The notes: generated by a model not told the origin, from the sequence alone. A DNA stretch of 64,000 nucleotides from Actinomycetes bacterium (GCA_024637035.1 JAGXFW010000015.1:101910-165909), one strand, 5' to 3'; positions 18,906 through 27,643 are shown, counted from the stretch's first letter. Numbers and translations are program-made.

Positions 18906-19532
18906 ATGAGGATGAGACTGTTCGCCGCCTGCCTGCTCTTTGCCGTTCCCGCGTTCGCGGGCTGCTCCTCGGAGGCCACCACCACGACCGCCCAGGGCGT
19001 CCAAACAGCCACGACCGCCGAACAGACCGCCACCACCGCCGAACAGACCGCCACGACCACCCCCGCCGATGAGCCGACCACCACGACCGCGGCGGCGCCC
19101 GCCACGATCTCATTGCCCGACGGATGGACCATGACGGACGCCCTCTCGGCAGACGACGTTGGTGCTATCACCGGCGAGACCATGACGTACTTCCCTGAGG
19201 CGGCGAGCGCCGCACAGAACGGGAAGCCGCAGGGCAGCTACCTTGCGACCGGGAAGGACGGGTCCAAGATCCGCTTCTCGGCCGATGTCCAGGGCGGCGA
19301 GGGGGAGTTCGAGAAGATCAAGCAGTTCGCCGAGGCAGGCAGCGTCGAGGAGGTGAGCGGTGTGGGCGACAAAGCGTATGTCTGCGCCTTCTCGGCGACA
19401 GACCACGGTATCGTCGCCCTGCAAGGCGAAGTGGTGATCAGGATCGACTGGAACCCTTCCGTGTACACCGCCGACAAGGCAGAGTTCGGACCGCAGTTGG
19501 CCGGAGCCTTGCTCGACAACATATTCCAGTAG
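18906..19532 (+). CDS. Hypothetical lipoprotein with Thr-rich repeat linker
   Basis: A 208-residue exported protein. A type II signal peptide ends at the lipobox AFAGC, predicting a lipid-modified cysteine near residue 20. A Thr/Ala linker follows with heptads QTATTAE repeated, a low-complexity spacer expected to lift the domain off the membrane. The C-terminal 140 residues form a compact domain (GWTMTDALSADDVGAITG, then GDKAYVCAF and FGPQLAGALLDNIF) resembling small actinobacterial lipoproteins of unknown function. GGAGG lies eight bases before the ATG. It appears monocistronic, with its own promoter. Confidence 0.8.
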   Translation: MRMRLFAACLLFAVPAFAGCSSEATTTTAQGVQTATTAEQTATTAEQTATTTPADEPTTTTAAAPATISLPDGWTMTDALSADDVGAITGETMTYFPEAASAAQNGKPQGSYLATGKDGSKIRFSADVQGGEGEFEKIKQFAEAGSVEEVSGVGDKAYVCAFSATDHGIVALQGEVVIRIDWNPSVYTADKAEFGPQLAGALLDNIFQ

Positions 19533-19549
19533 CGCCACCGGGCGCGTAG

Positions 19550-19620
19550 TCAGTACCCCATCGGCGGGATGAGCGGCATCTCGCGCACGGTCAGGGTCTT
19601 CTCCAGGTTCAGAGAGATGC
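19550..19620 (-). pseudogene. C-terminal remnant of a peptide-binding protein gene
   Basis: The minus strand encodes SLNLEKTLTVREMPLIPP then MGY and a stop. This matches the end of the neighbouring gene at 19646 (GLEKKLTVDEMPVIPLYWF), with the same spacing to the stop codon. A TGA lies in frame just upstream of the piece, so only about 23 codons survive. It is the tail of a second SBP_bac_5-type gene, left by duplication and deletion. Confidence 0.65.
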
Positions 19621-19645
19621 TATGTCAAATGCGGGCAGCCGGGGG

Positions 19646-21331
19646 CTAGAACCAGTACAGCGGGATCACCGGCATCTCGTCCACCGTGAGCTTCTTCTCA
19701 AGACCCGTGTAGAGCACCCATCGTTCCGCATCGGTCATAGGACCGAGCGCATCCTTCAGACCCTGGTCGTATGCGGCGTCGGACCAACCCGTCCAATTGA
19801 ACTCCGACCCGCTTCCGAAGAGGTCGAAGAAGTTGACTGCATCGTAGTAGTCGGCCACCCATCCCATCCGGTACACCATGAACTGGCCTGGATCAGAGTT
19901 GAGGAGATCCATGTACTCTTGCCAATCGATGGACCTCAGTCTGGTCTTCACCCCGATAGCATTCCACTGCTGCGCGACCTTCTGCGCGATCGCCTGATGG
20001 CTCGGACTAGTGTTGAACGCTATCTCGATTTCTGGAAGGCCGATCCCACCGGGGTATCCAGCTGCGACGAGAAGGCTCTTGGCTAGAGCCACCTGGGCCG
20101 TGGGCTTCAAGTAGTCTTGACGATAGAAGTCGAATCCGGGCATGGCGGGTGGCGCGAAGCTCGTCGCCGGCAGCAACCTCGCGGGGTCAGTCACCACGGA
20201 GATGATTTTCGTGCGATCGACGGCAAGCGCCAGAGCCTGACGCACCTTCACGTTGTCGAAAGGGGGCTTGTTGACGTTGAAACAGTAGTAGTAGGTCATG
20301 ACGTGCTGGCACACGCGCGTCAAGTTCCAGATGACTTCGTCGGACACGCCCACGGCCTCGATGTTCTTGATCGAGCCGGCGGCGGCGTCGAGTCGATCGA
20401 CGATGTCCTGCGGAAGCTCCGCCGAGCGGGAGAGCAGCAGGATCCCCATGCTCTTGGCCAGATACGGACCTACGACAAGGGCGTCGGGGTAGTTCTCACC
20501 TGTAGCCACCGCCGTGAGTTCGAGGGAGAGGCCTTGGCTGACAGCGTAGTCACAGATCCGGGCGCAGGTGTTGTAGCGGTCTGTGCCGACGATGGAGACG
20601 ACCTGCGACGGAGGCAAAGGCTTGACGTAGGTGCCCACCACGAGGGCCTTGGTGACACCGAGCGCTTGGATCTTCTGGCTCGTCACCACGGGCAGGGGAC
20701 CCGCCTGCGGAGTCAGGAGAATGGCCCAGCCCTTCGCGGCCGCCAACGGGGCCACAGAAAGGGCGTCGGGGAACTTGTCCCCAGAGGCCAGGACGACCTG
20801 GGGGACGCCCCCGTTCTTCGTATTCAGTTCGTCGGCCAGCATAGCGGCGGTGTGATAGCGGTCGGTACCGACCACAGACACGATGGGGATTCCGGGTAGG
20901 AGTGCACTGACCTGGTTCCTCACCGCCACCGGCAGACCGATGAAGAAGACCTTCGTGGGGCCAAGCCGCGTGAGCTCATACCTGACCGCGTCGGTCAACC
21001 CTGAAGTGGGGGTCAGGATGACGGGGCCATCGTAGGCTGCGGCGAGGGGCGCGGCGGCGAGCGCGTCGGGGAAGTTGTCGCCCTTCACGAGAAAGACCGT
21101 GGCCGCCCCTCCCGGGTAGGCCTTCTGCGAGACCAAGATGGCGGTGTCGTAGCGGTCGCTTCCGACGATCTCCGTGATGGTGGGCTCACTCGCGAGAGCC
21201 GCGCCCGGTGTCAGCAAGAGGAGCACGACCGGCAGCGTCAGAAGCATCCGAAGCCGCGCGTAGCGTCGTACGGAGTGGCGCTCGACAGCGCCCCCCTTCA
21301 GGCCGCGTGAACCCACCGCACGTAGTCCCAC
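19646..21331 (-). CDS. Chimeric surface protein: three CWB2 repeats fused to the C-lobe of a peptide-binding protein
   Basis: A 561-residue exported protein. After a signal peptide (MLLTLPVVLLLLTPGAALAS) come three CWB2 repeats to about residue 335 (SDRYDTA, TDRYHTA, TDRYNTC motifs). From about residue 348 the sequence is the C-terminal half of an SBP_bac_5 (DppA/OppA-like) protein: NVKVRQALALAVDR, then SLLVAAGYPGG, YRMGWVADYYDA and the terminal MPVIPLYWF. The N-terminal lobe needed for a complete peptide-binding cleft is absent, so transport function is doubtful; it may be a wall protein that captured a domain fragment. The GTG start has GGGAGG eight bases upstream. Confidence 0.78.
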   Translation of the reverse strand: MGLRAVGSRGLKGGAVERHSVRRYARLRMLLTLPVVLLLLTPGAALASEPTITEIVGSDRYDTAILVSQKAYPGGAATVFLVKGDNFPDALAAAPLAAAYDGPVILTPTSGLTDAVRYELTRLGPTKVFFIGLPVAVRNQVSALLPGIPIVSVVGTDRYHTAAMLADELNTKNGGVPQVVLASGDKFPDALSVAPLAAAKGWAILLTPQAGPLPVVTSQKIQALGVTKALVVGTYVKPLPPSQVVSIVGTDRYNTCARICDYAVSQGLSLELTAVATGENYPDALVVGPYLAKSMGILLLSRSAELPQDIVDRLDAAAGSIKNIEAVGVSDEVIWNLTRVCQHVMTYYYCFNVNKPPFDNVKVRQALALAVDRTKIISVVTDPARLLPATSFAPPAMPGFDFYRQDYLKPTAQVALAKSLLVAAGYPGGIGLPEIEIAFNTSPSHQAIAQKVAQQWNAIGVKTRLRSIDWQEYMDLLNSDPGQFMVYRMGWVADYYDAVNFFDLFGSGSEFNWTGWSDAAYDQGLKDALGPMTDAERWVLYTGLEKKLTVDEMPVIPLYWF

Positions 21332-21536
21332 AACGAGACCTCCCTGAGTCGATGGCGCCAGAGCGTTCGTTCGGAAACGTACGCTACAACGCCGCCATCA
21401 TGTTCTTCTCGCGGAAGCGTGTCAAGCGGACGGTCGAGGTGCCCCAGGAGCGCTCAGGCGGAAGTTTCGATTGACCTCATGTCGAGAGCATCTCGTGCGC
21501 GAGGAAGCGCACGAGTTCAGGTGGATCGCAACCCCA

Positions 21537-23480
21537 TCAGGGCCGGAAGCGCTGCCACATCGTGGCCTCGATCACCCCGAGGCCACCGACGATGTCCACG
21601 GTGTCGAGCGAGGCGGCCCGGGCGTCGAGAAGGTCGAGGATGGGCCGCGGGAGGCCATCAGGCAGCGTGAGCAGAAGGACGCCCTGGCGCGCGGCCAGGT
21701 GCGGGCCCACCACCAAGGCGTCGGGGTAGTTCTGCCCCGTGGCCAGTGCGACGTGGGCGAACGACGACCCGCGACCCTCGGCGTACGCCGCGATCAGAGC
21801 ACTGGTGTGATAGCGATCGGTGCCTACCTTGGAGATGACGTCGGTCACGGAGGGCGGCGGCTTCACGTAGGTGCCCACCACGAGCGCCGACGTCGCGCCC
21901 AGGGCGTCGAAGGCGGTCGCCGTGACGGGAGGCAGCGGCCCCGCCTGAGGCGTGAGGAGCACAGGCCAGCCTTGCGCCGCCGCCAGGGGAGCCACCGAGA
22001 GGGCGTCGGGGAACGAGTCGCCCGAGGCGAGCACCACGGTGTCGACAGGTCCGATCTTCGCCACCAGCTCGGCGGCGAGCAACCCGGCGGTGTCGTAGCG
22101 GTTGGCGCCACGCACGGTGCGGATCTCGGCGCCGGGCACGACCGCCTCGATGCCGGCCCTCACTCCCTCAGCGAGGCCCACGAAGTAGAGGACATCGGGG
22201 TCGAGGCGCGCGAGTTCCTCCCCCACCTCGCGCGTGATCCCCGCGGACGGCGTGAGAATCACGGGCCCTCCGTAGGCCGCGGCGAGCGGCGCGGCGGCGA
22301 GGGCATCAGGGTAGTCGTCGCCCTTCACCAGCACCACGGTGGACGCGCCGGTCGGATGGCCCGCCCGGGATACGAGTATCGCGGTCTCGTAGCGGTCGCG
22401 TCCGAAGAACGTACGGTACGCGGGAAGGGCTGCGGGGTCGTGGGTGAAGGTGGCGGCCACCGAATACGACATGCCCACGCGGCCGCCAGTATCCGTGGCC
22501 CGCGCCTTCAGCTTCACCGGGGTGGACCCCGGCGCGAAGGGCACCAGGTAGCTCCAGGTCGTGAGGTACGTGCCCTTGCCCGTGAGGATCGCGGCGGGCT
22601 TCCAGGTGGCCCCGTCGTCCAGCAAGACCTCGACCTTGGCGATGGCGGCTCCCGGCGCGCCGCCCTGCGCCGACCCCTGCACGAGATGCGAGCTACTGAC
22701 AATCGTGGTCCCCGCCAAGGGTGAGCCGATCGAAACCCTGGGGATCGGGGGCGGGATGTTCATCAACTCCGAGACCGTGACCAGTTCGTAGCCGCGCGCC
22801 CGAAGGCCGGTGATGATGCCCGGCAGGGCAGCGGCGGTGTTGGCCGCGGTGAGGTGCATGAGCACGATGGAGCCTCTGTGAGCATGGCTGAGCACGTGGT
22901 TGGTGAGGTAGCTCGAGGAGTACCCGCGCCAGTCGTTGGTGTCGACATCCCAGAGCACCACATAGCGGAAACCCTCGGCCCCAGCCGCCTCGATGACTCG
23001 GGAGTTCACGGCTCCGTATGGCGGACGGTGAAGGGGGGCTGTTGTGCCGCCGGTCTGCGCGCGATACCGATCGGTACCTCCGCCGATCTCGTAGAGCAGG
23101 CTCCCCCAGGAGAGCCTCGTGAGGATGGCGTGCGACATAGAGTGGTCGCCCACCTCGAACCCGCCCGCGAGGATCGCGCGGCTGATGTCGGGGTATGCCG
23201 ACACACCGTCCCCGGTGAGGAACATGGTGGCTTTCGCATCGTACTGCCGCAAGACACTGATGATGCGGAGCGCGCGCGAAGTGTTGTAGTTGTCGTCGAA
23301 GGTGAGAGCGATGCGGGGGAGGTCGCTGGGGCCGCTTCGTATCGAAGTGGCGGCGGAAGCCGAGGCGGCCGCGCTCAGTGTCCAAGCGGCGCCAATGAAG
23401 ATCGCCACGAGCGTCAGACACATGCGCCGCACCATCGGAAGCCGGCCACCGGGTCTCGGGAGGAATGACATGGCGCCCAT
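21537..23480 (-). CDS. Secreted polysaccharide deacetylase with C-terminal CWB2 anchor
   Basis: A 647-residue exported enzyme of carbohydrate esterase family 4, expected to de-N-acetylate peptidoglycan or another surface glycan. After the signal peptide, the NodB domain (about residues 45-255) shows TFDDNYN (catalytic Asp and first metal Asp), a GDHSMSHA metal-binding segment, RPPYG, and LMHLT near its end. An Ig-like domain (about 260-370) and three CWB2 repeats (RDRYETA, ANRYDTA and TDRYHTS) follow. The ATG at 23480 (alternatively 23471) is used because the longer frame would run antisense through tadA and lacks a signal peptide. It is divergent from tadA with 84 bp between. An upstream Shine-Dalgarno is weak. 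Confidence 0.85.
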   Translation of the reverse strand: MGAMSFLPRPGGRLPMVRRMCLTLVAIFIGAAWTLSAAASASAATSIRSGPSDLPRIALTFDDNYNTSRALRIISVLRQYDAKATMFLTGDGVSAYPDISRAILAGGFEVGDHSMSHAILTRLSWGSLLYEIGGGTDRYRAQTGGTTAPLHRPPYGAVNSRVIEAAGAEGFRYVVLWDVDTNDWRGYSSSYLTNHVLSHAHRGSIVLMHLTAANTAAALPGIITGLRARGYELVTVSELMNIPPPIPRVSIGSPLAGTTIVSSSHLVQGSAQGGAPGAAIAKVEVLLDDGATWKPAAILTGKGTYLTTWSYLVPFAPGSTPVKLKARATDTGGRVGMSYSVAATFTHDPAALPAYRTFFGRDRYETAILVSRAGHPTGASTVVLVKGDDYPDALAAAPLAAAYGGPVILTPSAGITREVGEELARLDPDVLYFVGLAEGVRAGIEAVVPGAEIRTVRGANRYDTAGLLAAELVAKIGPVDTVVLASGDSFPDALSVAPLAAAQGWPVLLTPQAGPLPPVTATAFDALGATSALVVGTYVKPPPSVTDVISKVGTDRYHTSALIAAYAEGRGSSFAHVALATGQNYPDALVVGPHLAARQGVLLLTLPDGLPRPILDLLDARAASLDTVDIVGGLGVIEATMWQRFRP

Positions 23481-23551
23481 GGTACCGACGCCGAAGACAA
23501 TACGGAAGACCTTCCGCCCAGACCCGGCTCGGAGGCCCGCCTTCCCTCTGT

Positions 23552-23557
23552 TAGACT
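23552..23557 (+). promoter_or_regulatory. -10 element of an apparently leaderless tadA transcript
   Basis: TAGACT ends seven bases before the tadA ATG, so transcription should begin at or next to the start codon. No Shine-Dalgarno precedes the ATG, which agrees with leaderless translation. Confidence 0.45.
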
Positions 23558-23564
23558 CGGGTTC

Positions 23565-24026
23565 ATGGTCGACCCTACCGAGACCCACGAACGGCACATG
23601 CGTTTGGCGCTGGACGAGGCGCGGGCAGCCGGTGAGCGCGGTGAGGTGCCGGTGGGAGCGGTGCTGGTACAGGCCGGCACGGTGATCGCCACCAGGGGTA
23701 ATGAGCGCGAGGCACGCAACGACCCCACGGCCCACGCGGAGCTCCTCGTGCTGCGCGACGCGGCCGCCATCCTCGGGGGCTGGCGCGTTCTCGACGCGAC
23801 AATGTACGTTACCCTGGAGCCTTGCCCCATGTGCGCCGGTGCCTTGGTGCAGGCTCGGGTGGCCCGGCTGGTGTACGGCGCCGCCGACCCGAAGGCCGGC
23901 GCGGCCGGGTCGTTGTTCGATCTCACCGCGGACCCAAGACTGAACCACACGGTCGAAGTGACGCGCGGCGTGCTGGCAGACGAAGCTGGGGAGTTGTTGA
24001 GAAGGTTTTTCGCTTCCCGGCGGTGA
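23565..24026 (+). CDS. tadA: tRNA-specific adenosine deaminase
   Basis: TadA converts A34 of tRNA-Arg(ACG) to inosine so that it can read CGC and CGA; that tRNA is encoded at 10319 in this window. The 153-residue protein has the cytidine-deaminase fold with zinc motifs HAE near residue 57 and PCPMC near 87, the catalytic Glu in HAE, and the family's RNNxP-like REARNDPTAHAE segment. Length is normal. There is no Shine-Dalgarno and a -10-like hexamer lies seven bases upstream, pointing to a leaderless mRNA. It is divergent from the deacetylase gene and followed after 96 bp by the GGDEF gene. Confidence 0.93.
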   Translation: MVDPTETHERHMRLALDEARAAGERGEVPVGAVLVQAGTVIATRGNEREARNDPTAHAELLVLRDAAAILGGWRVLDATMYVTLEPCPMCAGALVQARVARLVYGAADPKAGAAGSLFDLTADPRLNHTVEVTRGVLADEAGELLRRFFASRR

Positions 24027-24122
24027 ACTAGTGGGAGACAACCCGTCTAGCGGGTCCTCGCCCTACCGCTGCGGGGCCCAAGGTATCGCGAGCCGCACTC
24101 GCTAACGCACACGGGAGAGCAC

Positions 24123-24968
24123 GTGGAGATCGCACCGCGCACCCTCGACCACACCACCCTCCTCGAAATGGTCCTCGAGAACTCGCCCCTCGGGATCACC
24201 GTGCTGTCGGTCGACCTGCGTTACGTTCTCGTGAGCCGCTACTCCCGGGAGGAACTCATCAAGCTGCCTGAGTCTGAGATCATCGGGCACCACTGCTACG
24301 ACCTCATCGGGATGTACGCCGACGACCCGGAGCGCAGCGGATTGGAGCGGGCCTGTGACGCGTGCCCGGCGCTCAGGGCGATGGCGACCGGGCAAACGAT
24401 CCACAACGTGAGGAAGATCCACGAGGGGATCGTGGCGCAATCACACGTGGTGCCACTCAAGGATGCGCAGGGGGACATCATCGGGGTGATGGAACTCATC
24501 GAGAACATCGCGGAGAAGGTCATCGACCCGCTGACCCAAGTGCACAACTACCGGTTTTACGATGAGATGGCGGCACAAGAGGGCTATCGCGCTATGCGGT
24601 ACGAGACCACCCTAGCGCTCCTCGCGCTCGACCTCAACGACTTCAAGTCGGTCAACGATCGGTTCGGCCACCTCCGTGGCGATGAGGCGCTGCGGGAGAC
24701 CGCCGCGGTGATCCAGCAAACAGTGCGGAACTCCGACATCTTGTGCAGGATCGGAGGGGACGAGTTCGCCGTGCTGGCTCCGCACACCACCCATCACGAG
24801 GCGGAGGCTCTCGGCCGCCGCATCGAGAGGGCCGTCGCCGAGTCGGGGGTCGATCTGGGCATCACGGTGTCCATCGGGATCGCCGGATACCCGCGCGACA
24901 CCACCGATCCCTCCCGGCTGCGCGAGATAGCCGATCGCCGGCTCTACGAGATCAAGGACCGGCGTTGA
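24123..24968 (+). CDS. PAS-GGDEF diguanylate cyclase
   Basis: A 281-residue cytosolic signalling protein. An N-terminal PAS-like domain (about 10-120; LEMVLENSPLGITVLSVD) contains a Cys-rich loop, ACDACPAL, and precedes a GGDEF domain (about 125-281). The active-site motif GGDEF is intact, as is the inhibitory RxxD site (RNSD) five residues before it. It should therefore make cyclic-di-GMP with product feedback. No transmembrane segment is present, so a cytoplasmic or bound cue is likely; the PAS cysteines could reflect redox or metal sensing, which is inference. GTG 24123 follows a GGGAGAGCAC stretch. Confidence 0.88.
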   Translation: MEIAPRTLDHTTLLEMVLENSPLGITVLSVDLRYVLVSRYSREELIKLPESEIIGHHCYDLIGMYADDPERSGLERACDACPALRAMATGQTIHNVRKIHEGIVAQSHVVPLKDAQGDIIGVMELIENIAEKVIDPLTQVHNYRFYDEMAAQEGYRAMRYETTLALLALDLNDFKSVNDRFGHLRGDEALRETAAVIQQTVRNSDILCRIGGDEFAVLAPHTTHHEAEALGRRIERAVAESGVDLGITVSIGIAGYPRDTTDPSRLREIADRRLYEIKDRR

Positions 24969-25024
24969 ACGGGCAAGATGGTCGCGGCGGCCTGACGCGA
25001 ACCTGTTGACAGCCCGCCGAGGGT

Positions 25025-25429
25025 CTAGCGGTTCATGACCGTGATGCTGATCTGCAGCACCGTGGCGATGGTGACCCACACGAAGTAGGGCACCAGCGCG
25101 AGCACCGCCCAACGGGAGTACGGGGCGATCACGGCGATGGACCACACGATGGTCACGAGCACCACGACGATGTCCACGGCGGCAAGATCGAGATTGCGCA
25201 ACCCGAACTGGATGGGCGTGAAGGCGAGATTCGCCACCAGGTTGGCCAACACGGGCACCGCGACGAACCGGGGGATGCTCCCGCCAACCACCCGCACGAG
25301 GATGTATCCGTACGCGACGAAGATGATCGGGTAGAGGATCGTCCACACGATGCCGAAAGTGGGCGCCGGCGGTGCCCAACCGGGCTTTGCCAACACCTGG
25401 TACCACTCGGTCGTGGATCGCGCAGCCAT
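25025..25429 (-). CDS. tspO: TspO/MBR family membrane protein
   Basis: A 134-residue membrane protein with five predicted helices. The family pattern is visible: WYQVLAKPGWAPPAPTFGIVW at the N-terminus and a W-x-x-LY motif, then NLAFTPIQFGLRNLDLA. TspO/MBR proteins bind porphyrins and related ligands. It is shorter than the usual 150-165 residues and lacks some N-terminal residues, so an earlier start or natural shortening are both possible. ATG 25429 is used. It stands alone between the GGDEF gene (convergent) and the tRNA-Ser promoter (divergent). Confidence 0.85.
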   Translation of the reverse strand: MAARSTTEWYQVLAKPGWAPPAPTFGIVWTILYPIIFVAYGYILVRVVGGSIPRFVAVPVLANLVANLAFTPIQFGLRNLDLAAVDIVVVLVTIVWSIAVIAPYSRWAVLALVPYFVWVTIATVLQISITVMNR

Positions 25430-25582
25430 GCCACTTCACTACCCCGCAACGGACTTCGGCACACGGAATGGGTCCGAGCCCCGGGGTGCGGCTCGCGCCG
25501 AACGGCTCAGGAAGCCTGCCCGGCAAGACGGTCTTCAGGTCCCGTCGAAGCGGGCCGCTTCCCAGCGAATCCGAAGGCCATT

Positions 25583-25612
25583 TTGCCAAAGAGCAGCGCA
25601 GCTGGCTATACT
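25583..25612 (+). promoter_or_regulatory. Promoter of tRNA-Ser(CGA)
   Basis: TTGCCA (25583-25588), an 18-bp spacer and TATACT (25607-25612) lie about 40 bp before the tRNA. Both hexamers match the sigma-70 consensus at five of six positions. Confidence 0.65.
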
Positions 25613-25652
25613 ACCTCCTGCGCTCCGAGCGGCCCGCCGCTCGCCTCGCCGC

Positions 25653-25743
<91 letters not shown>

Positions 25744-25819
25744 TTCTATTCGCCTTTCGGGCGCCACCGATCACCGAACCCCCTCGCTGGGGGCTCGGAC
25801 CTATCCGGGAGAACAAGAA

Positions 25820-26245
25820 GTGTTCAAGATGACAAGGCAGGAGATCATCGAGTTCATCGAGGCGAACCCGGTGGCGTGGATCGCCACGATCGAGGATGGT
25901 CGCCCGCATGTGCGGGCACTGCGTGCCTTCCGGGTGCAAGAAGACGGGCCGCTGTTCCAGATCTCGACACCGAAGGATGTGTACCGCCAGCTGGCCGCCA
26001 ATCCCCAGGTCGAGGTGTGCTTCAACGACCAGGCTCAGGGCATCCAGGTACGCGTGGCCGGCACGGTGAGGTTCGTGGAGGACGAGGCCGTCCTCGACGA
26101 GGCGCTCGAAGAGCGGCCGTTCCTCCAGTCGCTCGTGGAGAAGGAGGGCCGCGACGCGGTCAAGCTGTTCGTGATCGCCGACGCGAGGGCCTATTCGTGG
26201 ACGCGCGATAACAACTTCGTGCCCAAGGAGTGGGTGGCGCTGTAG
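25820..26245 (+). CDS. Pyridoxamine 5'-phosphate oxidase-family flavoprotein
   Basis: A 141-residue FMN-binding split-barrel protein of the PPOX family. Conserved strands are visible: AWIATIEDGRPHVRAL near residue 20, LFQISTPKDVYRQL, and VEVCFND followed by VRVAGTVRFV. Such small PPOX proteins bind FMN, heme or F420, and their substrates vary, so no specific reaction is claimed. GTG 25820 has GGAGA seven bases upstream; ATG 25829 is an alternative. It follows tRNA-Ser(CGA) and runs in the same direction as the RiPP cassette, which begins 71 bp downstream without a visible terminator. Cotranscription is possible but unproven. Confidence 0.8.
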   Translation: MFKMTRQEIIEFIEANPVAWIATIEDGRPHVRALRAFRVQEDGPLFQISTPKDVYRQLAANPQVEVCFNDQAQGIQVRVAGTVRFVEDEAVLDEALEERPFLQSLVEKEGRDAVKLFVIADARAYSWTRDNNFVPKEWVAL

Positions 26246-26316
26246 GCCACTTTGCCTCCGGAGCAACCGTCTGAAAGGATATGCGCACCGAGGGCAACGA
26301 CCCGACAGGGGGCACG

Positions 26317-26538
26317 ATGGCGTCGCGTAGCTTTCTCCGCAAGGTACTTACCGATCCGAAGTTGAGGGCCGCGCTGGCCGAAGACCCGGCTAAGGTGTTG
26401 GGGTCCGACCTCAGCAAGTCAGAGATCTTGGAGGTGAAACGCATCCTCACTCAAGTGCGAGACCTCGAAGGCCAGATCGCCGCGATGGGCACCACGATAC
26501 TGTGCCAAGGTGATTCATCTCCCCGTGGGATCGCCTGA
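26317..26538 (+). CDS. Candidate RiPP precursor peptide
   Basis: A 73-residue peptide encoded directly before two radical SAM/SPASM enzymes. Residues 1-55 form a charged, helical leader-like region (SFLRKVLTDPKLRAALAEDP, then SKSEILEVKRIL), reminiscent of Nif11-type leaders though I cannot assign that family. The last 17 residues, MGTTILCQGDSSPRGIA, are the likely core: uncharged start, a single Cys63, Thr59/Thr60, Gln64, Asp66 and Ser67/68 as possible modification sites. The ATG at 26317 is preferred for its CAGGGGG upstream; ATG 26281 is in frame but badly spaced from its purine tract. Its 3' end overlaps the first enzyme gene by 14 to 29 bp, a sign of coupling. No known precursor family is recognised. 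Confidence 0.6.
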   Translation: MASRSFLRKVLTDPKLRAALAEDPAKVLGSDLSKSEILEVKRILTQVRDLEGQIAAMGTTILCQGDSSPRGIA

Positions 26539-27637
26539 AGTCCAGCATCGGCGCGCCGAGGTCCTCATCGCCACCACGTGGGCGTGCAACCTCCGCTGCA
26601 CGTATTGTTTCGTGCAGGAGAACGGAATAGTCGCTGAATCCCGACCCATGTCGCCCGTTCTGGCCCGCCAGGTGCTGGATCGGCTGGATCAGGCGCTCGC
26701 CCACTTCGAGCACATCGACATACACCTCTACGGCGGCGAGCCGCTGACCAATCTGCCCGCTCTGGAGGCGCTCGTGGACCGTGCCTTGCAGTATCCCCCG
26801 GGCAGGTTCACCTTCTCGATCACCACCAACGGCACTGTGCTGGACCAGCGCGTCTTCGATCTGCTGGAAGCCGGGCGCTTCGAGGTGATCCTCAGCATCG
26901 ACGGGCCGGCTCCCGTTCACGACGCGTACCGACGGACCCGCGATGGTTCGCCCACCCACGCCCGCGTGCTGGAGTTCCTCGGTGCTGTGCGCAAGCACAC
27001 CCGTTGCCGTGTGCAGGGCTCGTCGGTGGTACGTTCCGGTTGGGGACTGGTCGAGGCCATCCCATACCTGCGCTCCCTCGGCGTCGATTCGTTCAAGGCC
27101 CAAGCCGTCCGTGCTCCCGAAGGCGCAGACTACGGGCTGTCTCAAGCCGACATGCAGACCTACCTCGACGACCTCGAGATCGTTGGGCGCCACGTCATCG
27201 AGGACATCGCCGCCCGCCGCCCGCTCAAGGACAACCGGTTCACGACGCCCGTCTTGCACCAACTTCTGGGAACCCGCCGGGAGTCTTTCTGCGGTGCCGG
27301 GAAGTACAGCTTCGGGATCACGCCAAGCGGCGAGGTGCTCCCATGCATACTGGTCGATGCCGCCACGAACCGACTGGGCGACATCCGGGACCCTGCACAC
27401 GCGTGGGTGGAGGCCGGCCGGGACTGGTGGGAGACTCGCACCACCCTCCGAGATGAATGCTCGGACTGCCGATCGCATGATCTGTGCGGTGGCGGCTGTC
27501 CGGCGATCCTCGCGGTGTGTGCTGAAGACCAATGCGTCTTCACGCGCAAGGAGGTCGACGTCGCCCGCGACATCTACGCCCACTTCGCGAACGACATCGA
27601 TCCGTTGATCGACCTCACCGGCATCTCCTTGGAGTGA
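26510..27637 (+). CDS. Radical SAM/SPASM peptide maturase 1
   Basis: A 375-residue radical SAM enzyme. The CxxxCxxC cluster motif is at Cys26, Cys30 and Cys33 (ACNLRCTYC); YGGEPL is the SAM-binding GGE motif. The C-terminal SPASM domain holds Cys261 (FCGAGK), Cys279 (LPC), and a CSDC...LCGGGCP run from about 317 to 330, plus two more cysteines, for auxiliary Fe-S clusters. SPASM enzymes typically modify peptides (thioether, C-C crosslinks, or oxidation). GTG 26510 or GTG 26525 could be the start; both overlap the precursor ORF. No RRE/PqqD-like domain is visible. The adjacent peptide is the probable substrate. Confidence 0.85.
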   Translation: MIHLPVGSPEVQHRRAEVLIATTWACNLRCTYCFVQENGIVAESRPMSPVLARQVLDRLDQALAHFEHIDIHLYGGEPLTNLPALEALVDRALQYPPGRFTFSITTNGTVLDQRVFDLLEAGRFEVILSIDGPAPVHDAYRRTRDGSPTHARVLEFLGAVRKHTRCRVQGSSVVRSGWGLVEAIPYLRSLGVDSFKAQAVRAPEGADYGLSQADMQTYLDDLEIVGRHVIEDIAARRPLKDNRFTTPVLHQLLGTRRESFCGAGKYSFGITPSGEVLPCILVDAATNRLGDIRDPAHAWVEAGRDWWETRTTLRDECSDCRSHDLCGGGCPAILAVCAEDQCVFTRKEVDVARDIYAHFANDIDPLIDLTGISLE

Positions 27638-27643
27638 ACCACG

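Noticed and set aside
23481..24041. N-terminal extension of the deacetylase frame
   Set aside because: It lies wholly antisense to tadA, whose motifs are certain, and it would put the signal peptide in mid-protein.
26281..26316. Longer start (ATG 26281) for the RiPP precursor
   Set aside because: The purine tract before it is only two bases from the ATG, while ATG 26317 has a better spaced GGGGG and begins the leader-like helix.
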